DNA of 64,000 nucleotides from NCBI GenBank assembly GCA_012839295.1, contig DUNO01000050.1, positions 1 through 64,000 of the forward strand, given 5' to 3'. Position 1 is the stretch's first letter. Every line of letters begins with the position of its first letter. Source of the DNA: Clostridiales bacterium (lineage in GTDB: Bacteria > Bacillota > Clostridia > Lachnospirales > Lachnospiraceae). A program made the translations under genes and the position numbers. Shown in pieces: positions 43,810-53,066 of the stretch. The notes beneath the pieces are model-generated. The model ran no database searches. It saw nothing but the letters and a program-made list of their open reading frames with translations, and was not told where the DNA came from.

Positions 43810-44691
43810 ATGAATGCAAGGAAAAAAACGAAAATTAACTGGTTCATGATTATCCTGCTGGCACCTGCACTTATGCTGCTGTCAATCACGATTGTGGTTC
43901 CTGTAGTGACAGTAATCGGCATGAGCTTTATGCGCTATAACCTGATGGATATTAATAACATAGCCTGGAATAACTTCCAGAATTATAAGGATGTATTACA
44001 GGACGCCCAGTTCTTTGCTACCTTTGGCAGGACATTAACCTATGTGGTATCAACCGTATGTATCCAATTCATCATAGGGCTTACGGTTGCAATGCTGCTA
44101 AATACCAGGTGGCTTCGGGGACAGAAGATATTCAGGGGGCTGTTATTTTTGCCCTGGACCATTCCGTCCCTGGTCGTCGCTGTCGTGTGGATGTTCACCT
44201 TCCAGCCCCAGTACGGTATTGTTAATTATCTCTTCCAGCTGGGCAATTACAGCATGCTGGGGAACCCGGGGACAGCAATGCTTTCCGTTGTAATTTCGGC
44301 GGTCTGGAAGCAGATGCCCCTTATGATGATCATGCTGCTGTCAGGGCTTCAGACTGTTCCGGAGGATTTAAAGGAGGCTGCCTCCATAGATGGAGCAACA
44401 GGCTGGCAGAAATTCCATGCAATCACGATCCCATTTATTATGCCTGTAATAAAAACAGTCACCTTGACCTCCATTGTTTCTAACTTCCAGATGTTCGTCC
44501 TCTTTTTCACAATGACCGGCGGCGGTCCGGTGAGGGTGACAACCACCTTGCCCCTCTATACCTATGAAACAGCATTTTCCGGCTTTAACATGGGGAAGGG
44601 CGCTGCAGTCGGTGTATGCTGGCTCGGGTTCCTGGTTATATTCTCAACGGTATATAATAAGGTTCTGGCAGCAAAGGAAGTTCAATATTAG
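43810..44691 (+). CDS. ABC sugar transporter permease (MalF/UgpA type)
   Basis: A 293-residue permease with six membrane segments. The EAA motif, EAASIDGATGWQKFHAITIPF-like, lies near residues 195-214 and contacts the ATPase. It follows the binding protein gene by 62 bases and precedes the second permease. No ATPase gene is present, so a shared MsmK-type ATPase elsewhere in the genome is expected. Confidence 0.9.
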   Translation: MNARKKTKINWFMIILLAPALMLLSITIVVPVVTVIGMSFMRYNLMDINNIAWNNFQNYKDVLQDAQFFATFGRTLTYVVSTVCIQFIIGLTVAMLLNTRWLRGQKIFRGLLFLPWTIPSLVVAVVWMFTFQPQYGIVNYLFQLGNYSMLGNPGTAMLSVVISAVWKQMPLMMIMLLSGLQTVPEDLKEAASIDGATGWQKFHAITIPFIMPVIKTVTLTSIVSNFQMFVLFFTMTGGGPVRVTTTLPLYTYETAFSGFNMGKGAAVGVCWLGFLVIFSTVYNKVLAAKEVQY

Positions 44692-44706
44692 GGAGGCGTG
44701 GCATAA

Positions 44707-45540
44707 ATGAAGGTTAAAGTATCAAATAAGGTATTGGTATACCTTGGAGTAGTTGCAATTACCATTATATTTATATTTCCGATCTATTGGATGATATTAA
44801 CGTCCATTAAACCAAATGAAGCAATCCTAAGGCTGCCGCCCCAATTTATACCAAAGGGTGCGACCTTAAATAACTATAAAAATATCATGGGTGATGGAAA
44901 GTTCGTGGTTTTTTATAAGAACAATGTGATTGTTTCTACGGTGACGACCCTGGTCACATTGGTCCTCGCAGTGTTTGCTTCCTATGCATTTTCCCGGTTC
45001 CGCTTCCGTGGCTCCCGGTTTTTGCAAATGCTGTTTTTGTCCACACAGATGTTCCCGGCCATGACCTTGCTGATTGCCTTATATAACATGTATTTTAAGC
45101 TGGGATTGTTAAATACCTATACGGCCCTGGTGCTGGCCTGCTCTACCAACGCGCTGCCCATGTCTGTCTGGATTTTGAAGGGCTTCTTTGACACGATCCC
45201 CAAATCCCTGGAGGAGGCGGCCTATATCGACGGCTCCTCCAAGGCAAACACCTTGTTCCGGGTCATATTGCCCCTGATCCGGCCCGGGATCATCGCTGTT
45301 GGCATCTATTCTTTCCTGATATCCTGGGAGGATTTTTTATGGGGGCTGACCCTTGTAAACAAAACCGAGATGAGGACATTGGCCTCGGGAATCGCGATGA
45401 CATACCTGGGAGAATATAATTATGACTGGGGACGTGTTATGGCATCAGCCGTTACGGCAGCGGTCCCTATTCTGATTATATTCATATTCCTTCAAAAATA
45501 CATTATCTCAGGACTGACCGCCGGTGCGGTCAAAGAGTGA
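44707..45540 (+). CDS. ABC sugar transporter permease (MalG/UgpE type)
   Basis: A 277-residue permease with six membrane segments and the EAA motif EEAAYIDGSSKANTLFRVIL at about 175-194. The C-terminus ISGLTAGAVKE is typical of the family. It forms the channel with the upstream permease. The sulfatase gene begins 15 bases downstream and is probably in the same transcript. Confidence 0.9.
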   Translation: MKVKVSNKVLVYLGVVAITIIFIFPIYWMILTSIKPNEAILRLPPQFIPKGATLNNYKNIMGDGKFVVFYKNNVIVSTVTTLVTLVLAVFASYAFSRFRFRGSRFLQMLFLSTQMFPAMTLLIALYNMYFKLGLLNTYTALVLACSTNALPMSVWILKGFFDTIPKSLEEAAYIDGSSKANTLFRVILPLIRPGIIAVGIYSFLISWEDFLWGLTLVNKTEMRTLASGIAMTYLGEYNYDWGRVMASAVTAAVPILIIFIFLQKYIISGLTAGAVKE

Positions 45541-45555
45541 AAGGGGAGATCTGCA

Positions 45556-46875
45556 ATGAAAAGAAGACCGAATATCCTATTATTTTTTACGGACCAGCAA
45601 AGGGCGGATACCTGCGGCTGTTATGGCTCAGGCCTTGGGCTGACTCCCAGCCTTGATGCACTGGCCGCGGAAGGCGTGACCTTTAAGAATGCAGTTACCT
45701 GCCAGCCTGTATGCGGCCCGGCAAGGGCGGTTATCCAGACCGGAAGGTATGCCACGAAAAACGGATGCTTCCGCAATGCCCTGGAGCTAAAGGATGATAA
45801 TAAAACGCTGGCGCATCTGTTAAATGATGCAGGCTATACAACCAACTACATCGGAAAATGGCATCTCTCCCTTACAGGGCTTGAGCCGGTGCCCCTGGAA
45901 AAAAGATGTGGGTATACGGGGGAGTGGAAGGCCGCGGATTTATTGGAATTCACCTCCGATGCGTATGAGGGCTATATTTATGGACGCGATAACCAAAAGC
46001 TATCCTTCTTTGGCCAGTACCGTTCTGATTTTTTGACAGGGCATGCTGCCCGGTTCATCAGCCAATATGAGAAGGAGGAACCGTTTTTCTTAATGGTCTC
46101 TTATTTGGAGCCACACCACCAGAATACAAAAAACCGTTATATCGCACCGGAGGGATATGCGGACAGGTACCGGGATGCTGAGGTGCCGGAAGATTTATTG
46201 CAGCTGGATAAGCCGGATGCGGACTGGAGGGCTAATCTTGCTGACTATTACGGCTGTATCAGGAGGCTGGACGAAAATTTAGGGGAGGTTGTGGCAGCCT
46301 TAAAGGAGAAGGGGCTTTACGAGGATACGGTCATTATCTTTACCTCCGACCACGGAAGCCATTTCCGTACCAGAAATGGAGAATATAAGCGCTCCTGCCA
46401 TGAGGCAAGCATAAAAATTCCAATGGTGTTCCGGGGAGGCAGCTATTTAGGCGGAAGGGTGGTCGAACAATCCCTAAGCCTGGTGGATCTTGCACCGACG
46501 GTTTTGGAAATTGCAGGAGCAGAACCGGAGGAGCAGATGGATGGCAGGGCAGCAGGAAGCCTGCTAAAGGGCGGAGCTGCGGACTGGGATAACGATGTCC
46601 TGATCCAAATCAGCGAAAGCCAGGTGGGGCGTGCCCTGCGCACGCCAAGATGGAAATATTGTGTGACGGCACCGCATAAAAATGCCTGGTTGGATTCCGG
46701 CAGTGATATTTATGTGGAGGAATGCCTCTATGATTTGGAGGAAGATCCTTATGAGCTGAATAACCTCATCGACAGGCAGGCATACCAGGAAGTAAGGGAG
46801 GAGCTGAAGGATAAGCTGCTAAGGAAGCTGGAGCTGGCGGGGGAAGGGCGTCCCAGGATAGTTCCGCTCATTTAA
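45556..46875 (+). CDS. Cys-type sulfatase
   Basis: A 439-residue type I sulfatase that would remove sulfate esters from a sugar. C53 in PVCGPARAVIQTG is the CxPxR cysteine that must be converted to formylglycine. Metal ligands are visible at N6/D13 (NILLFFTDQQR), the HH of EPHHQN, and FTSDHGSH. There is no signal peptide, so it is probably cytoplasmic. Maturation in anaerobes needs an anSME radical SAM enzyme, which is not in the window. Its place at the end of the ABC operon suggests that the imported sugar is sulfated. An alternative role on phosphonate or phosphate esters is less likely. Confidence 0.85.
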   Translation: MKRRPNILLFFTDQQRADTCGCYGSGLGLTPSLDALAAEGVTFKNAVTCQPVCGPARAVIQTGRYATKNGCFRNALELKDDNKTLAHLLNDAGYTTNYIGKWHLSLTGLEPVPLEKRCGYTGEWKAADLLEFTSDAYEGYIYGRDNQKLSFFGQYRSDFLTGHAARFISQYEKEEPFFLMVSYLEPHHQNTKNRYIAPEGYADRYRDAEVPEDLLQLDKPDADWRANLADYYGCIRRLDENLGEVVAALKEKGLYEDTVIIFTSDHGSHFRTRNGEYKRSCHEASIKIPMVFRGGSYLGGRVVEQSLSLVDLAPTVLEIAGAEPEEQMDGRAAGSLLKGGAADWDNDVLIQISESQVGRALRTPRWKYCVTAPHKNAWLDSGSDIYVEECLYDLEEDPYELNNLIDRQAYQEVREELKDKLLRKLELAGEGRPRIVPLI

Positions 46876-47416
46876 TGGTGTATTAATTGATATTTGTTTA
46901 TAGAAGCCTGCGAATAAAAGTCGACGGTGTTTTTTTAAGGAAGCTTTAGAAGGTATTAAAAAAGGCGTTGAAAAAGGGTGCTGCAAAAAGAAGGGTGATA
47001 TGCTCCCTTCTGCAGCGCCTTTATCATGCTTTTATTTAGTCAGGATCCTGAGTCTGGGAATGATTTTTTATTTGCCGGGGTAAGCTATCGGTTCATGTTT
47101 TTTCGACAGATTTCTAGAAAATACCAGGTTATTCATAGCTATTCCTACTAAAAATAGTGGAATTGTATAAAAAACAATTTTAAAATGAAAAAAATAATAG
47201 CTATAATTAACATTTCGAAAATAGGATATTTTCAAACATATAATATGGTGATATACTAATACTATTAATGCGGTTTAATGGCACAGAACCGCTTAAAGTC
47301 TCTTAATATTTTACATTTTATTGTTATTATATTAACGAAATTGCAGGCACAGCAATGACAATATATTAACAATGGAAGGCACAGCGAAAACTATAGAAAT
47401 GAATGAAGGAGCAGCC
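46876..47416. promoter_or_regulatory. Intergenic region before the electron transfer operon
   Basis: 541 bases without a gene. A terminator at 46972-47024 ends the sulfatase operon. The rest is AT-rich and must contain the ndh2 promoter. A hairpin, GCGGTT with AACCGC, lies near 47269-47290. AGGCACAGC occurs twice (about 47345 and 47377). No regulator site could be named. Confidence 0.45.
46972..47024 (+). terminator. Intrinsic terminator after the sulfatase operon
   Basis: AAAGG(G)TGCTGC...AGAAGGG pairs with CCCTTCTGCAGCGCCTTT, then TATCATGCTTTTATTT. The stem is long with a small bulge. Confidence 0.75.
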
Positions 47417-49492
47417 ATGGGAAAAAGAATTGTAATTGTTGGAGCCGGCTATGCTGGCATTCTAACAGCTAAAAAATTAGAGAAGAAGTTAAAAAAACAG
47501 GATGTTCAAATCACTGTAATTGACAAAAATCCCTTCCATACGATGTTAACGGAATTACATGAAGTGGCAGCAAACCGGGTGGACGAAGACAGTATCAAGA
47601 TTAGCCTGAAAAAGGTCTTTGCAGGCAGAAAAGTGGATGTGAAGACGGATACGGTTTCTTCCATTGATTTCGCTAAAAAGACAGTGGTTGGAACGAATGA
47701 AAGCTATTCCTATGATTATTTGGTTCTGGCAGCAGGCTCCAAGCCCAACTTTTTTGGAGTACAGGGCGCAGAGGAGTATGCTTATAAGCTTTGGTCCTAT
47801 GATGATGCAGTTATCTTAAAGGATCAGATCCATAATACCTTCCGTAAGGCAATGCGTGAGACCAATCCGGAGGAGAGGAAAAGATTACTTACCTTCTGGA
47901 TTGTCGGAGCGGGCTTTACCGGTGTTGAGATGGTTGGTGAATTAGCGGAATATGTCCCGATCCTGTGTGAGAAATATAATATTGACCGCAGCGAGGTCAG
48001 TCTGTTTAATGTAGATGGCTTAAGCAGGGTAATTCCTACTTTATCGGAAAAGTTATCTGCCAAGGTTCAGAGAAGGCTGGAAAAGATGCGGGTTAAGGTG
48101 ATTTTAAATACCTTCGTTTCGGAAATCGGTTCGGATTTCATCAGCCTGAAGGAAGGCGACCGTGTTAACCGGTATCCGGCAGGAACAATTGTATGGGCAG
48201 CAGGAATCCAGAGTACGGATGTGACACAGAAAACCGTTGATAACCTGGAGGTTGTCCAGGGCGGCCGTGTTCAGGTTGATGCGTATTTGCGTTCTACGAA
48301 GGATAAGAATGTATATGTCATCGGTGATAATATGTATTACATTCCCGAGGGCGAGGAGCGTCCGGTTCCACAGATGGTGGAAAATTGTGAGCAAAGCTCC
48401 GATACCGCAGCCCACAATATTGTATGTGATATTACCGGCAGCGGAAGCCTTGAAGAATATAAGCCGAAATTCCACGGTGTTATGGTCAGCATCGGCGGAC
48501 GTTATGCGGTTTGCCATGTGGGTCTGCCCGGAAGGTTTTTTAGCATGCCATCCTTTTTGGCCATGTTTGCAAAGCATTTTATTAATATTATTTATTTCAT
48601 ACAGGTTCTTGGCTGGAATAAGGTTTTCAATTATGCGAAGCATGAATTTTTCACCATCAGGAACTGCAGAAGCTTTGTCGGCGGACATTTCTCTAACAGG
48701 ACACCAAGCTTCCTATTGGTACCGCTCCGTCTTTGGCTTGGAGCAATATGGGTATTTGAAGGTATCATGAAGATTGTGGAAGGCTGGTTTACCTCTCCGA
48801 AGTTAACAGGCTTCTTTGGCGGGGCAAACTCCTGGTATGACACGATCCTGAATGGTACATCAGCTCCTGCGACAGATGCAACCTCATCCGCAACAGTATC
48901 TTCTGTGGATACAATTACGAAAGCAGTTGCGGTTGTATCAAAATCAGTCAGGGTAATCACGACTGCAGCAGATGCGGCATCCTCCGCTACCGTTGATGCA
49001 GGTGCGGCAGCAGGTGCAGGAGAGCAGGCTGCCCAGGCAGTAGGTCATGTATTAGTTAATTTTAATTTCTTAGGTTTGGTCCGGGTGATTTTCGTCAGCG
49101 GAAAGGAGCTGGCGCATTCTACAATTAGTGACTATGCTTTTAAGCTGGATATACCGTTGATGGACTGGTTTGTTAGCCATCTGATCCTTCCGAGCAATGG
49201 AATGCAGATGTTTATGCAGGTATTTATCGTTCTGGCGGAAATATTAATCGGACTTGCACTGATGGGCGGTTTACTTACTACCCCGGCAGCGGCATTTTCA
49301 CTTGTACTGCAATTCATGTTCGTATGTACTACCGGTTTATACCTTGGAACCTTCTGGATGGTATTTGGCGCAATCGCCGTATTAATTGGTGCAGGCAGGA
49401 CCTTAGGACTTGATTATTATGCAATGCCCGGACTGAAGAAAGGGTGGAAGAGGCTGCCTTTTGTAAGAAAGTGGTATCTCTATAATGACTAA
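47417..49492 (+). CDS. ndh2: Type II NADH dehydrogenase with membrane extension (Ndh2 of EET)
   Basis: A 691-residue flavoprotein that would oxidise NADH and reduce demethylmenaquinone. The FAD site is VIVGAGYAG near the start and the NADH site WIVGAGFTGVEMVGEL near 155-170. Unlike plain NDH-2 (~400 residues), a C-terminal part with about five membrane segments of DoxX-like type is fused on, as in the electron transfer Ndh2 of Listeria. A low-complexity Ala/Thr/Ser linker (about 478-538) interrupts that part. ATG at 47417 follows AAGGAG by 5 bases; an upstream ATG at 47372 has no site. It overlaps dmkB by 8 bases. Confidence 0.87.
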   Translation: MGKRIVIVGAGYAGILTAKKLEKKLKKQDVQITVIDKNPFHTMLTELHEVAANRVDEDSIKISLKKVFAGRKVDVKTDTVSSIDFAKKTVVGTNESYSYDYLVLAAGSKPNFFGVQGAEEYAYKLWSYDDAVILKDQIHNTFRKAMRETNPEERKRLLTFWIVGAGFTGVEMVGELAEYVPILCEKYNIDRSEVSLFNVDGLSRVIPTLSEKLSAKVQRRLEKMRVKVILNTFVSEIGSDFISLKEGDRVNRYPAGTIVWAAGIQSTDVTQKTVDNLEVVQGGRVQVDAYLRSTKDKNVYVIGDNMYYIPEGEERPVPQMVENCEQSSDTAAHNIVCDITGSGSLEEYKPKFHGVMVSIGGRYAVCHVGLPGRFFSMPSFLAMFAKHFINIIYFIQVLGWNKVFNYAKHEFFTIRNCRSFVGGHFSNRTPSFLLVPLRLWLGAIWVFEGIMKIVEGWFTSPKLTGFFGGANSWYDTILNGTSAPATDATSSATVSSVDTITKAVAVVSKSVRVITTAADAASSATVDAGAAAGAGEQAAQAVGHVLVNFNFLGLVRVIFVSGKELAHSTISDYAFKLDIPLMDWFVSHLILPSNGMQMFMQVFIVLAEILIGLALMGGLLTTPAAAFSLVLQFMFVCTTGLYLGTFWMVFGAIAVLIGAGRTLGLDYYAMPGLKKGWKRLPFVRKWYLYND

Positions 49493-50465
49493 TGACAATA
49501 CACGACAAGAGAGCTTGAACCAGGCGCTCCTGCCGGAGGAAGCTTTGGAGCAGGTGAAGCGGGAAGTGGAGCATGCCCTTTCCAAATCGCCCTTGCTGAT
49601 ACGTGAGTATACAAAGCATCTTGCCATGTCACAGGGTAAATATATCCGGGCAGTCTCAGTTATTACCTGTGCTATGGATAAGGAGGGCAGGGTTGCTGCC
49701 AATGCGGTTAAGATTGCCGCGGCGATTGAAATATTGCATCTGGCTACTTTGGTTCATGATGATATTATTGACAATGCGGATCTTCGGAGGGGAGAAGTCA
49801 CACTGCAGAAAAAATACGGCAAACGTACGGCTGTAATCTGTGGGGACTATCTTCTTAGCATGGCACTGAAAATGGGTGCCTCGATTGAAAATAAAAAGGA
49901 TTACCTGGACTTAAGGCTTCCCGATTATGTGGGAAGGGTATGCCTCGGTGAGCTGAACCAGCATTTGAATAACCATAATCTGAGCTTGTCGGTCTTCCGG
50001 TACCTAAAGATCATTTCCGGAAAAACGGCTGCTTTGTTTGAAGCCTCTTACTATGCCGGTGCGATTTTTTCAGGATGCTCCGAGGCAGAAGCCAAAAAGT
50101 ATAAAAGACTGGGCTACTATGTTGGAATGATATTCCAACTGGTGGACGACTGTATTGATTTTGAAGAGACAGTTGAGACCGCATATAAACCGGTACAGTC
50201 TGACTACGAGCAGGGCGTCATTACCTTGCCGCTAATCCATGCGTTGACAAAACGGCAGGATTTGAAGGAAAGGGCGGGGCAGTCCGGCTTGCAAAGGGAA
50301 GAAATCAACAAGGCGGTTACGGAGAGCGGAGGAATCACATTTACCCGCGCTTTCGTCCAGAGGTATTATGATAAGTCTGTAAAGGTAATCGAAGGGCTGG
50401 AAGCCGATGGGGATAAGCAGGATAAGCTGATGCACATTTTAAAGAAGGCTTCTAGGATTGGTTAA
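49485..50465 (+). CDS. dmkB: Polyprenyl diphosphate synthase (DmkB-like)
   Basis: A 326-residue trans-prenyl synthase. The two aspartate-rich motifs are D92-D-I-I-D96 (HDDIIDNADLRRG) and D221-D-C-I-D225 (QLVDDCIDF), which bind magnesium and the diphosphates. It would build the isoprenoid tail for the quinone made with the next gene. Position between ndh2 and dmkA supports the DmkB role in the dedicated quinone pathway rather than general polyprenol synthesis. It overlaps ndh2. Confidence 0.85.
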   Translation: MTNDNTRQESLNQALLPEEALEQVKREVEHALSKSPLLIREYTKHLAMSQGKYIRAVSVITCAMDKEGRVAANAVKIAAAIEILHLATLVHDDIIDNADLRRGEVTLQKKYGKRTAVICGDYLLSMALKMGASIENKKDYLDLRLPDYVGRVCLGELNQHLNNHNLSLSVFRYLKIISGKTAALFEASYYAGAIFSGCSEAEAKKYKRLGYYVGMIFQLVDDCIDFEETVETAYKPVQSDYEQGVITLPLIHALTKRQDLKERAGQSGLQREEINKAVTESGGITFTRAFVQRYYDKSVKVIEGLEADGDKQDKLMHILKKASRIG

Positions 50466-50516
50466 TAAAGCTTGGCAGAAAATAGGCGGCCGCACCTGCG
50501 GCCAAAGTGAGGGAGC

Positions 50517-51416
50517 ATGGTAAAGAGATTTCTGGATTACGTCGAGATTAGGACGAAGATTACCAGTACATTTACGTTTTTTATGACGATAGCGTTCCTG
50601 CTGTACCAGAAGCAGGCAATTCGATGGGACTTGACCTTAGTATTTTTTGCTGCCATGTTTCTCTTCGATTTAACGACGACTGCCATAAATAATTATATTG
50701 ATACGAAGAATAACCACCAGATCCTGCAATTTAGCAGGAGGACAGCATTGATTATCATCTACGTTTTGTTTGCAATAAGCGCTGCCCTGGGGTTATTGCT
50801 TGCTTACCGGACGGATCTCGTTGTTTTGCTGGCCGGCGGGCTGTGCTTCCTGTGCGGTGTCTTCTATACCTATGGTCCGGTTCCAATTTCCAGGATGCCC
50901 TTGGGGGAGGTATTATCAGGATTGTTTTATGGACTGTTAATTCCATTCATCCTGCTTTACATCAATTCCCCGGCAGGAACCTACCTAGAGCTTGGGGTAA
51001 GCTTGAAGACAATCTCGCTGGAGCTTCAGGTATGGCCTGTAATCACCTTGCTTTTATTGTCCGTAACACCTTTTTGTGTGACGGCAAATATCATGCTGGC
51101 CAACAATATCTGTGATGTGGAGAAGGATATTGCGGTGAAGCGGCATACCTTGCCTTATTATATCGGTAGGAAGGCTCTTTACCTGTTTGCAGGATTATAT
51201 TATCTGACCTATGGGGCTACGGTAATCATGGTTTTGTGCAGTATCCTGCATCCGATTTGCCTTCTGTCCCTGGCAACGGTTATTTTGGTTCAGAAAAATA
51301 TCAATGTCTTTTTTAAGAAGCAGGATAAGGCAGTGACATTTGTATGCGCCATTAAGAATTTTGTTATTATTATGGGCGTTAATTCGTGTTTAATCCTGGT
51401 TAGCGCGTTTCTTTAG
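50517..51416 (+). CDS. dmkA: UbiA/MenA prenyltransferase (DmkA-like)
   Basis: A 299-residue membrane protein with about eight to nine hydrophobic segments. The first metal motif is NNYIDTKN (N-x3-D) near residue 60, and the second NNICDVEKDI near 200. It would join a polyprenyl chain to 1,4-dihydroxy-2-naphthoate, giving demethylmenaquinone. It lies 51 bases after dmkB. In Listeria the equivalent gene supplies a quinone pool separate from respiration. No men genes for the naphthoate are in the window. Confidence 0.85.
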   Translation: MVKRFLDYVEIRTKITSTFTFFMTIAFLLYQKQAIRWDLTLVFFAAMFLFDLTTTAINNYIDTKNNHQILQFSRRTALIIIYVLFAISAALGLLLAYRTDLVVLLAGGLCFLCGVFYTYGPVPISRMPLGEVLSGLFYGLLIPFILLYINSPAGTYLELGVSLKTISLELQVWPVITLLLLSVTPFCVTANIMLANNICDVEKDIAVKRHTLPYYIGRKALYLFAGLYYLTYGATVIMVLCSILHPICLLSLATVILVQKNINVFFKKQDKAVTFVCAIKNFVIIMGVNSCLILVSAFL

Positions 51417-51527
51417 CCCCATAATAGCATGATAAGCAAGAATATCATGATAGGTATATTATTTCCATTTCCGGGATGATGCTGCAATAACCGGAGGAAT
51501 AAGGTTATTCATCCTTAGGGATTGGGT

Positions 51528-51594
51528 TAATATAAAGTTATCAGAAGTTGTACTTTAACTTCTGATAAAAGGCGCTGTTTTTGCGCCATGCATC
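51528..51594 (-). repeat. Dispersed 66-bp hairpin repeat, family 1, copy A
   Basis: In minus orientation this reads as a GGCGC/GCGCC hairpin, CTTTTAT, then a long hairpin (TTATCAGAAGTT / AACTTCTGATAA), then CTTTATATTA. It matches 53067-53132 and 62855-62919 along the whole length. It sits between dmkA and pplA, so any shared transcript must pass through two hairpins. Confidence 0.85.
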
Positions 51595-51643
51595 TATAAA
51601 TTGGTACACAACGAAAAATATCAAACATGGGAGGATTAAAAAA

Positions 51644-52750
51644 ATGAAAAAGGTTTTAACTTTATTATTAGCTTTAACCATGGTACTTGGATTAGTATCA
51701 GGATGCGCAAAGTCATCCACCCCTTCGGCCGATCCTACGAAAGCACCTGAGGCTACAACAGCACCAGAAGCTACCACAGCTCCGGAGACAGAAGCAACTA
51801 TAGCACCTGAGGCTTCCGGCGGTGCAAAGACAGGCCTGGCTGTAATAACCTCGCTTGGAAAATCAACAGCTGCAACAGCTGATGCAGAAGGCTTAGCTCA
51901 GACAGATGCGGCTATCTTTGCTGTATTAGTAGGCGCAGACGGCAAGATTTTAGATTGTAAAATTGATGCTGCCCAGACAAAGATCAAATTCTCAGCAGAC
52001 GGCAAGATCACATCCGATAAGGCAGCTGAGTACAAATCAAAGCAACAGCTTGGTGATGAGTACGGCATGAGAGGATCTTCTAAAATCGGTAAGGAATGGA
52101 ATGAGCAGGCGGATGCATTCGCAGCTTATGTAGTTGGTAAGACAGTGGATGAGGTAAAAGGTCTTGCCGTGACAGAAGAAGGTGTAGCTGGTGATGCAGA
52201 CTTAGCAGCTTCCGTAACCGTGCATATCGCTGATTTTATTGAAGGTGTTGCAGAAGCTGTTGCCAACGCACAAGATTTAGGCGCAGGCGCAGCAGATAAA
52301 TTAGGTCTTGGTGTTACAACAGATATCGCAAGCTCTAAGGATGCAGCAGCAGATGCAGACGGCTTGGCGCAGGCTTACACAAATATTGCAGTTGTAACAG
52401 TTGATGCAGGCAACAAGATTACAAGCTGCTTCATTGATGCAGTTCAGGGAAATGTTAATTTTAATACAACTGGTGCCATCACAACAGATTTAACAGTTGC
52501 TCCTCAGGCAAAGCAGGTGCTTAAGGATGCCTATGGCATGAAGAAGGCTTCTTCTATCGGTAAAGAATGGTATGAGCAGGCAAATGCATTTTCAGCATAT
52601 GTTACTGGCAAAACTGTCGATGAAGTAAACGGTATTGCTTTAAATGAAGAAGGCAAAGCAGCAGACGCAGATCTTGCAGCATCTGTGACCGTGCATGTTG
52701 GACCATTTATGGCAAACATCACTAAGGCAGTGGAAAACGCAGCAAAATAA
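51644..52750 (+). CDS. pplA: Duplicated FMN-binding surface lipoprotein (PplA-like)
   Basis: A 368-residue lipoprotein. The lipobox VSGC places the lipid-bound Cys at 21. A Pro/Thr/Ala/Glu linker (about 26-58) would span the wall. Two repeats of about 150 residues follow, each with SIGKEW, AYVxGKTVDEV and an identical DADLAASVTVH block. The Thr residues, T192 and T349, fit the D-x-x-S/A-x-x-T spacing of ApbE flavinylation sites, so each repeat probably carries one covalent FMN. It would pass electrons from the quinone to outside acceptors. GGGAGG lies before the ATG at 51644. It is flanked by inverted repeat copies. Confidence 0.85.
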   Translation: MKKVLTLLLALTMVLGLVSGCAKSSTPSADPTKAPEATTAPEATTAPETEATIAPEASGGAKTGLAVITSLGKSTAATADAEGLAQTDAAIFAVLVGADGKILDCKIDAAQTKIKFSADGKITSDKAAEYKSKQQLGDEYGMRGSSKIGKEWNEQADAFAAYVVGKTVDEVKGLAVTEEGVAGDADLAASVTVHIADFIEGVAEAVANAQDLGAGAADKLGLGVTTDIASSKDAAADADGLAQAYTNIAVVTVDAGNKITSCFIDAVQGNVNFNTTGAITTDLTVAPQAKQVLKDAYGMKKASSIGKEWYEQANAFSAYVTGKTVDEVNGIALNEEGKAADADLAASVTVHVGPFMANITKAVENAAK

Positions 52751-52769
52751 TCCATTTCCAATAAAGAAG

Positions 52770-52905
52770 GATCTTCTAACTGAAGTGGTTTGCTTTTAAA
52801 ATGAAATTAATTTTCTTCTGATGAAGTTGATTTTCTTTTGACAAAGTAATTCTCTTTTAATGAAGTGAAATTCTTCTAATTGAAGTGAATTTGAAGTGAA
52901 TTCCT
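52770..52905. repeat. Imperfect ~20-bp tandem repeats after pplA
   Basis: About six degenerate units near the consensus TTCTTYTRATGAAGTGAATT run in series. Each unit can partly pair with itself (TTCTT with AAG). There is no open reading frame of note. The array is unlike the surrounding sequence. Confidence 0.6.
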
Positions 52906-52934
52906 TCTGCGTGATGAAGAAAGCGTGATATAGG

Positions 52935-53008
52935 GAGTGCTAGAATATAATTTCTATTATTGGGAGATTTCCTGAAACAGTAGAAAAATGTTTTCTGGCA
53001 CTCTCTTT
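52935..53008 (+). terminator. Candidate long-hairpin terminator after pplA
   Basis: GAGTGCTAGAA (52935-52945) pairs with TTCTGGCACTC (52993-53003), with an inner stem ATTTCTA/TAGAAAAT, and TCTTTC follows. The loop is long, so strength is uncertain. Confidence 0.5.
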
Positions 53009-53066
53009 CATATTAATAGGAAGCAGATGCCGATTCCTATAATCGGTGCGCCTCTTGGGGCACACT

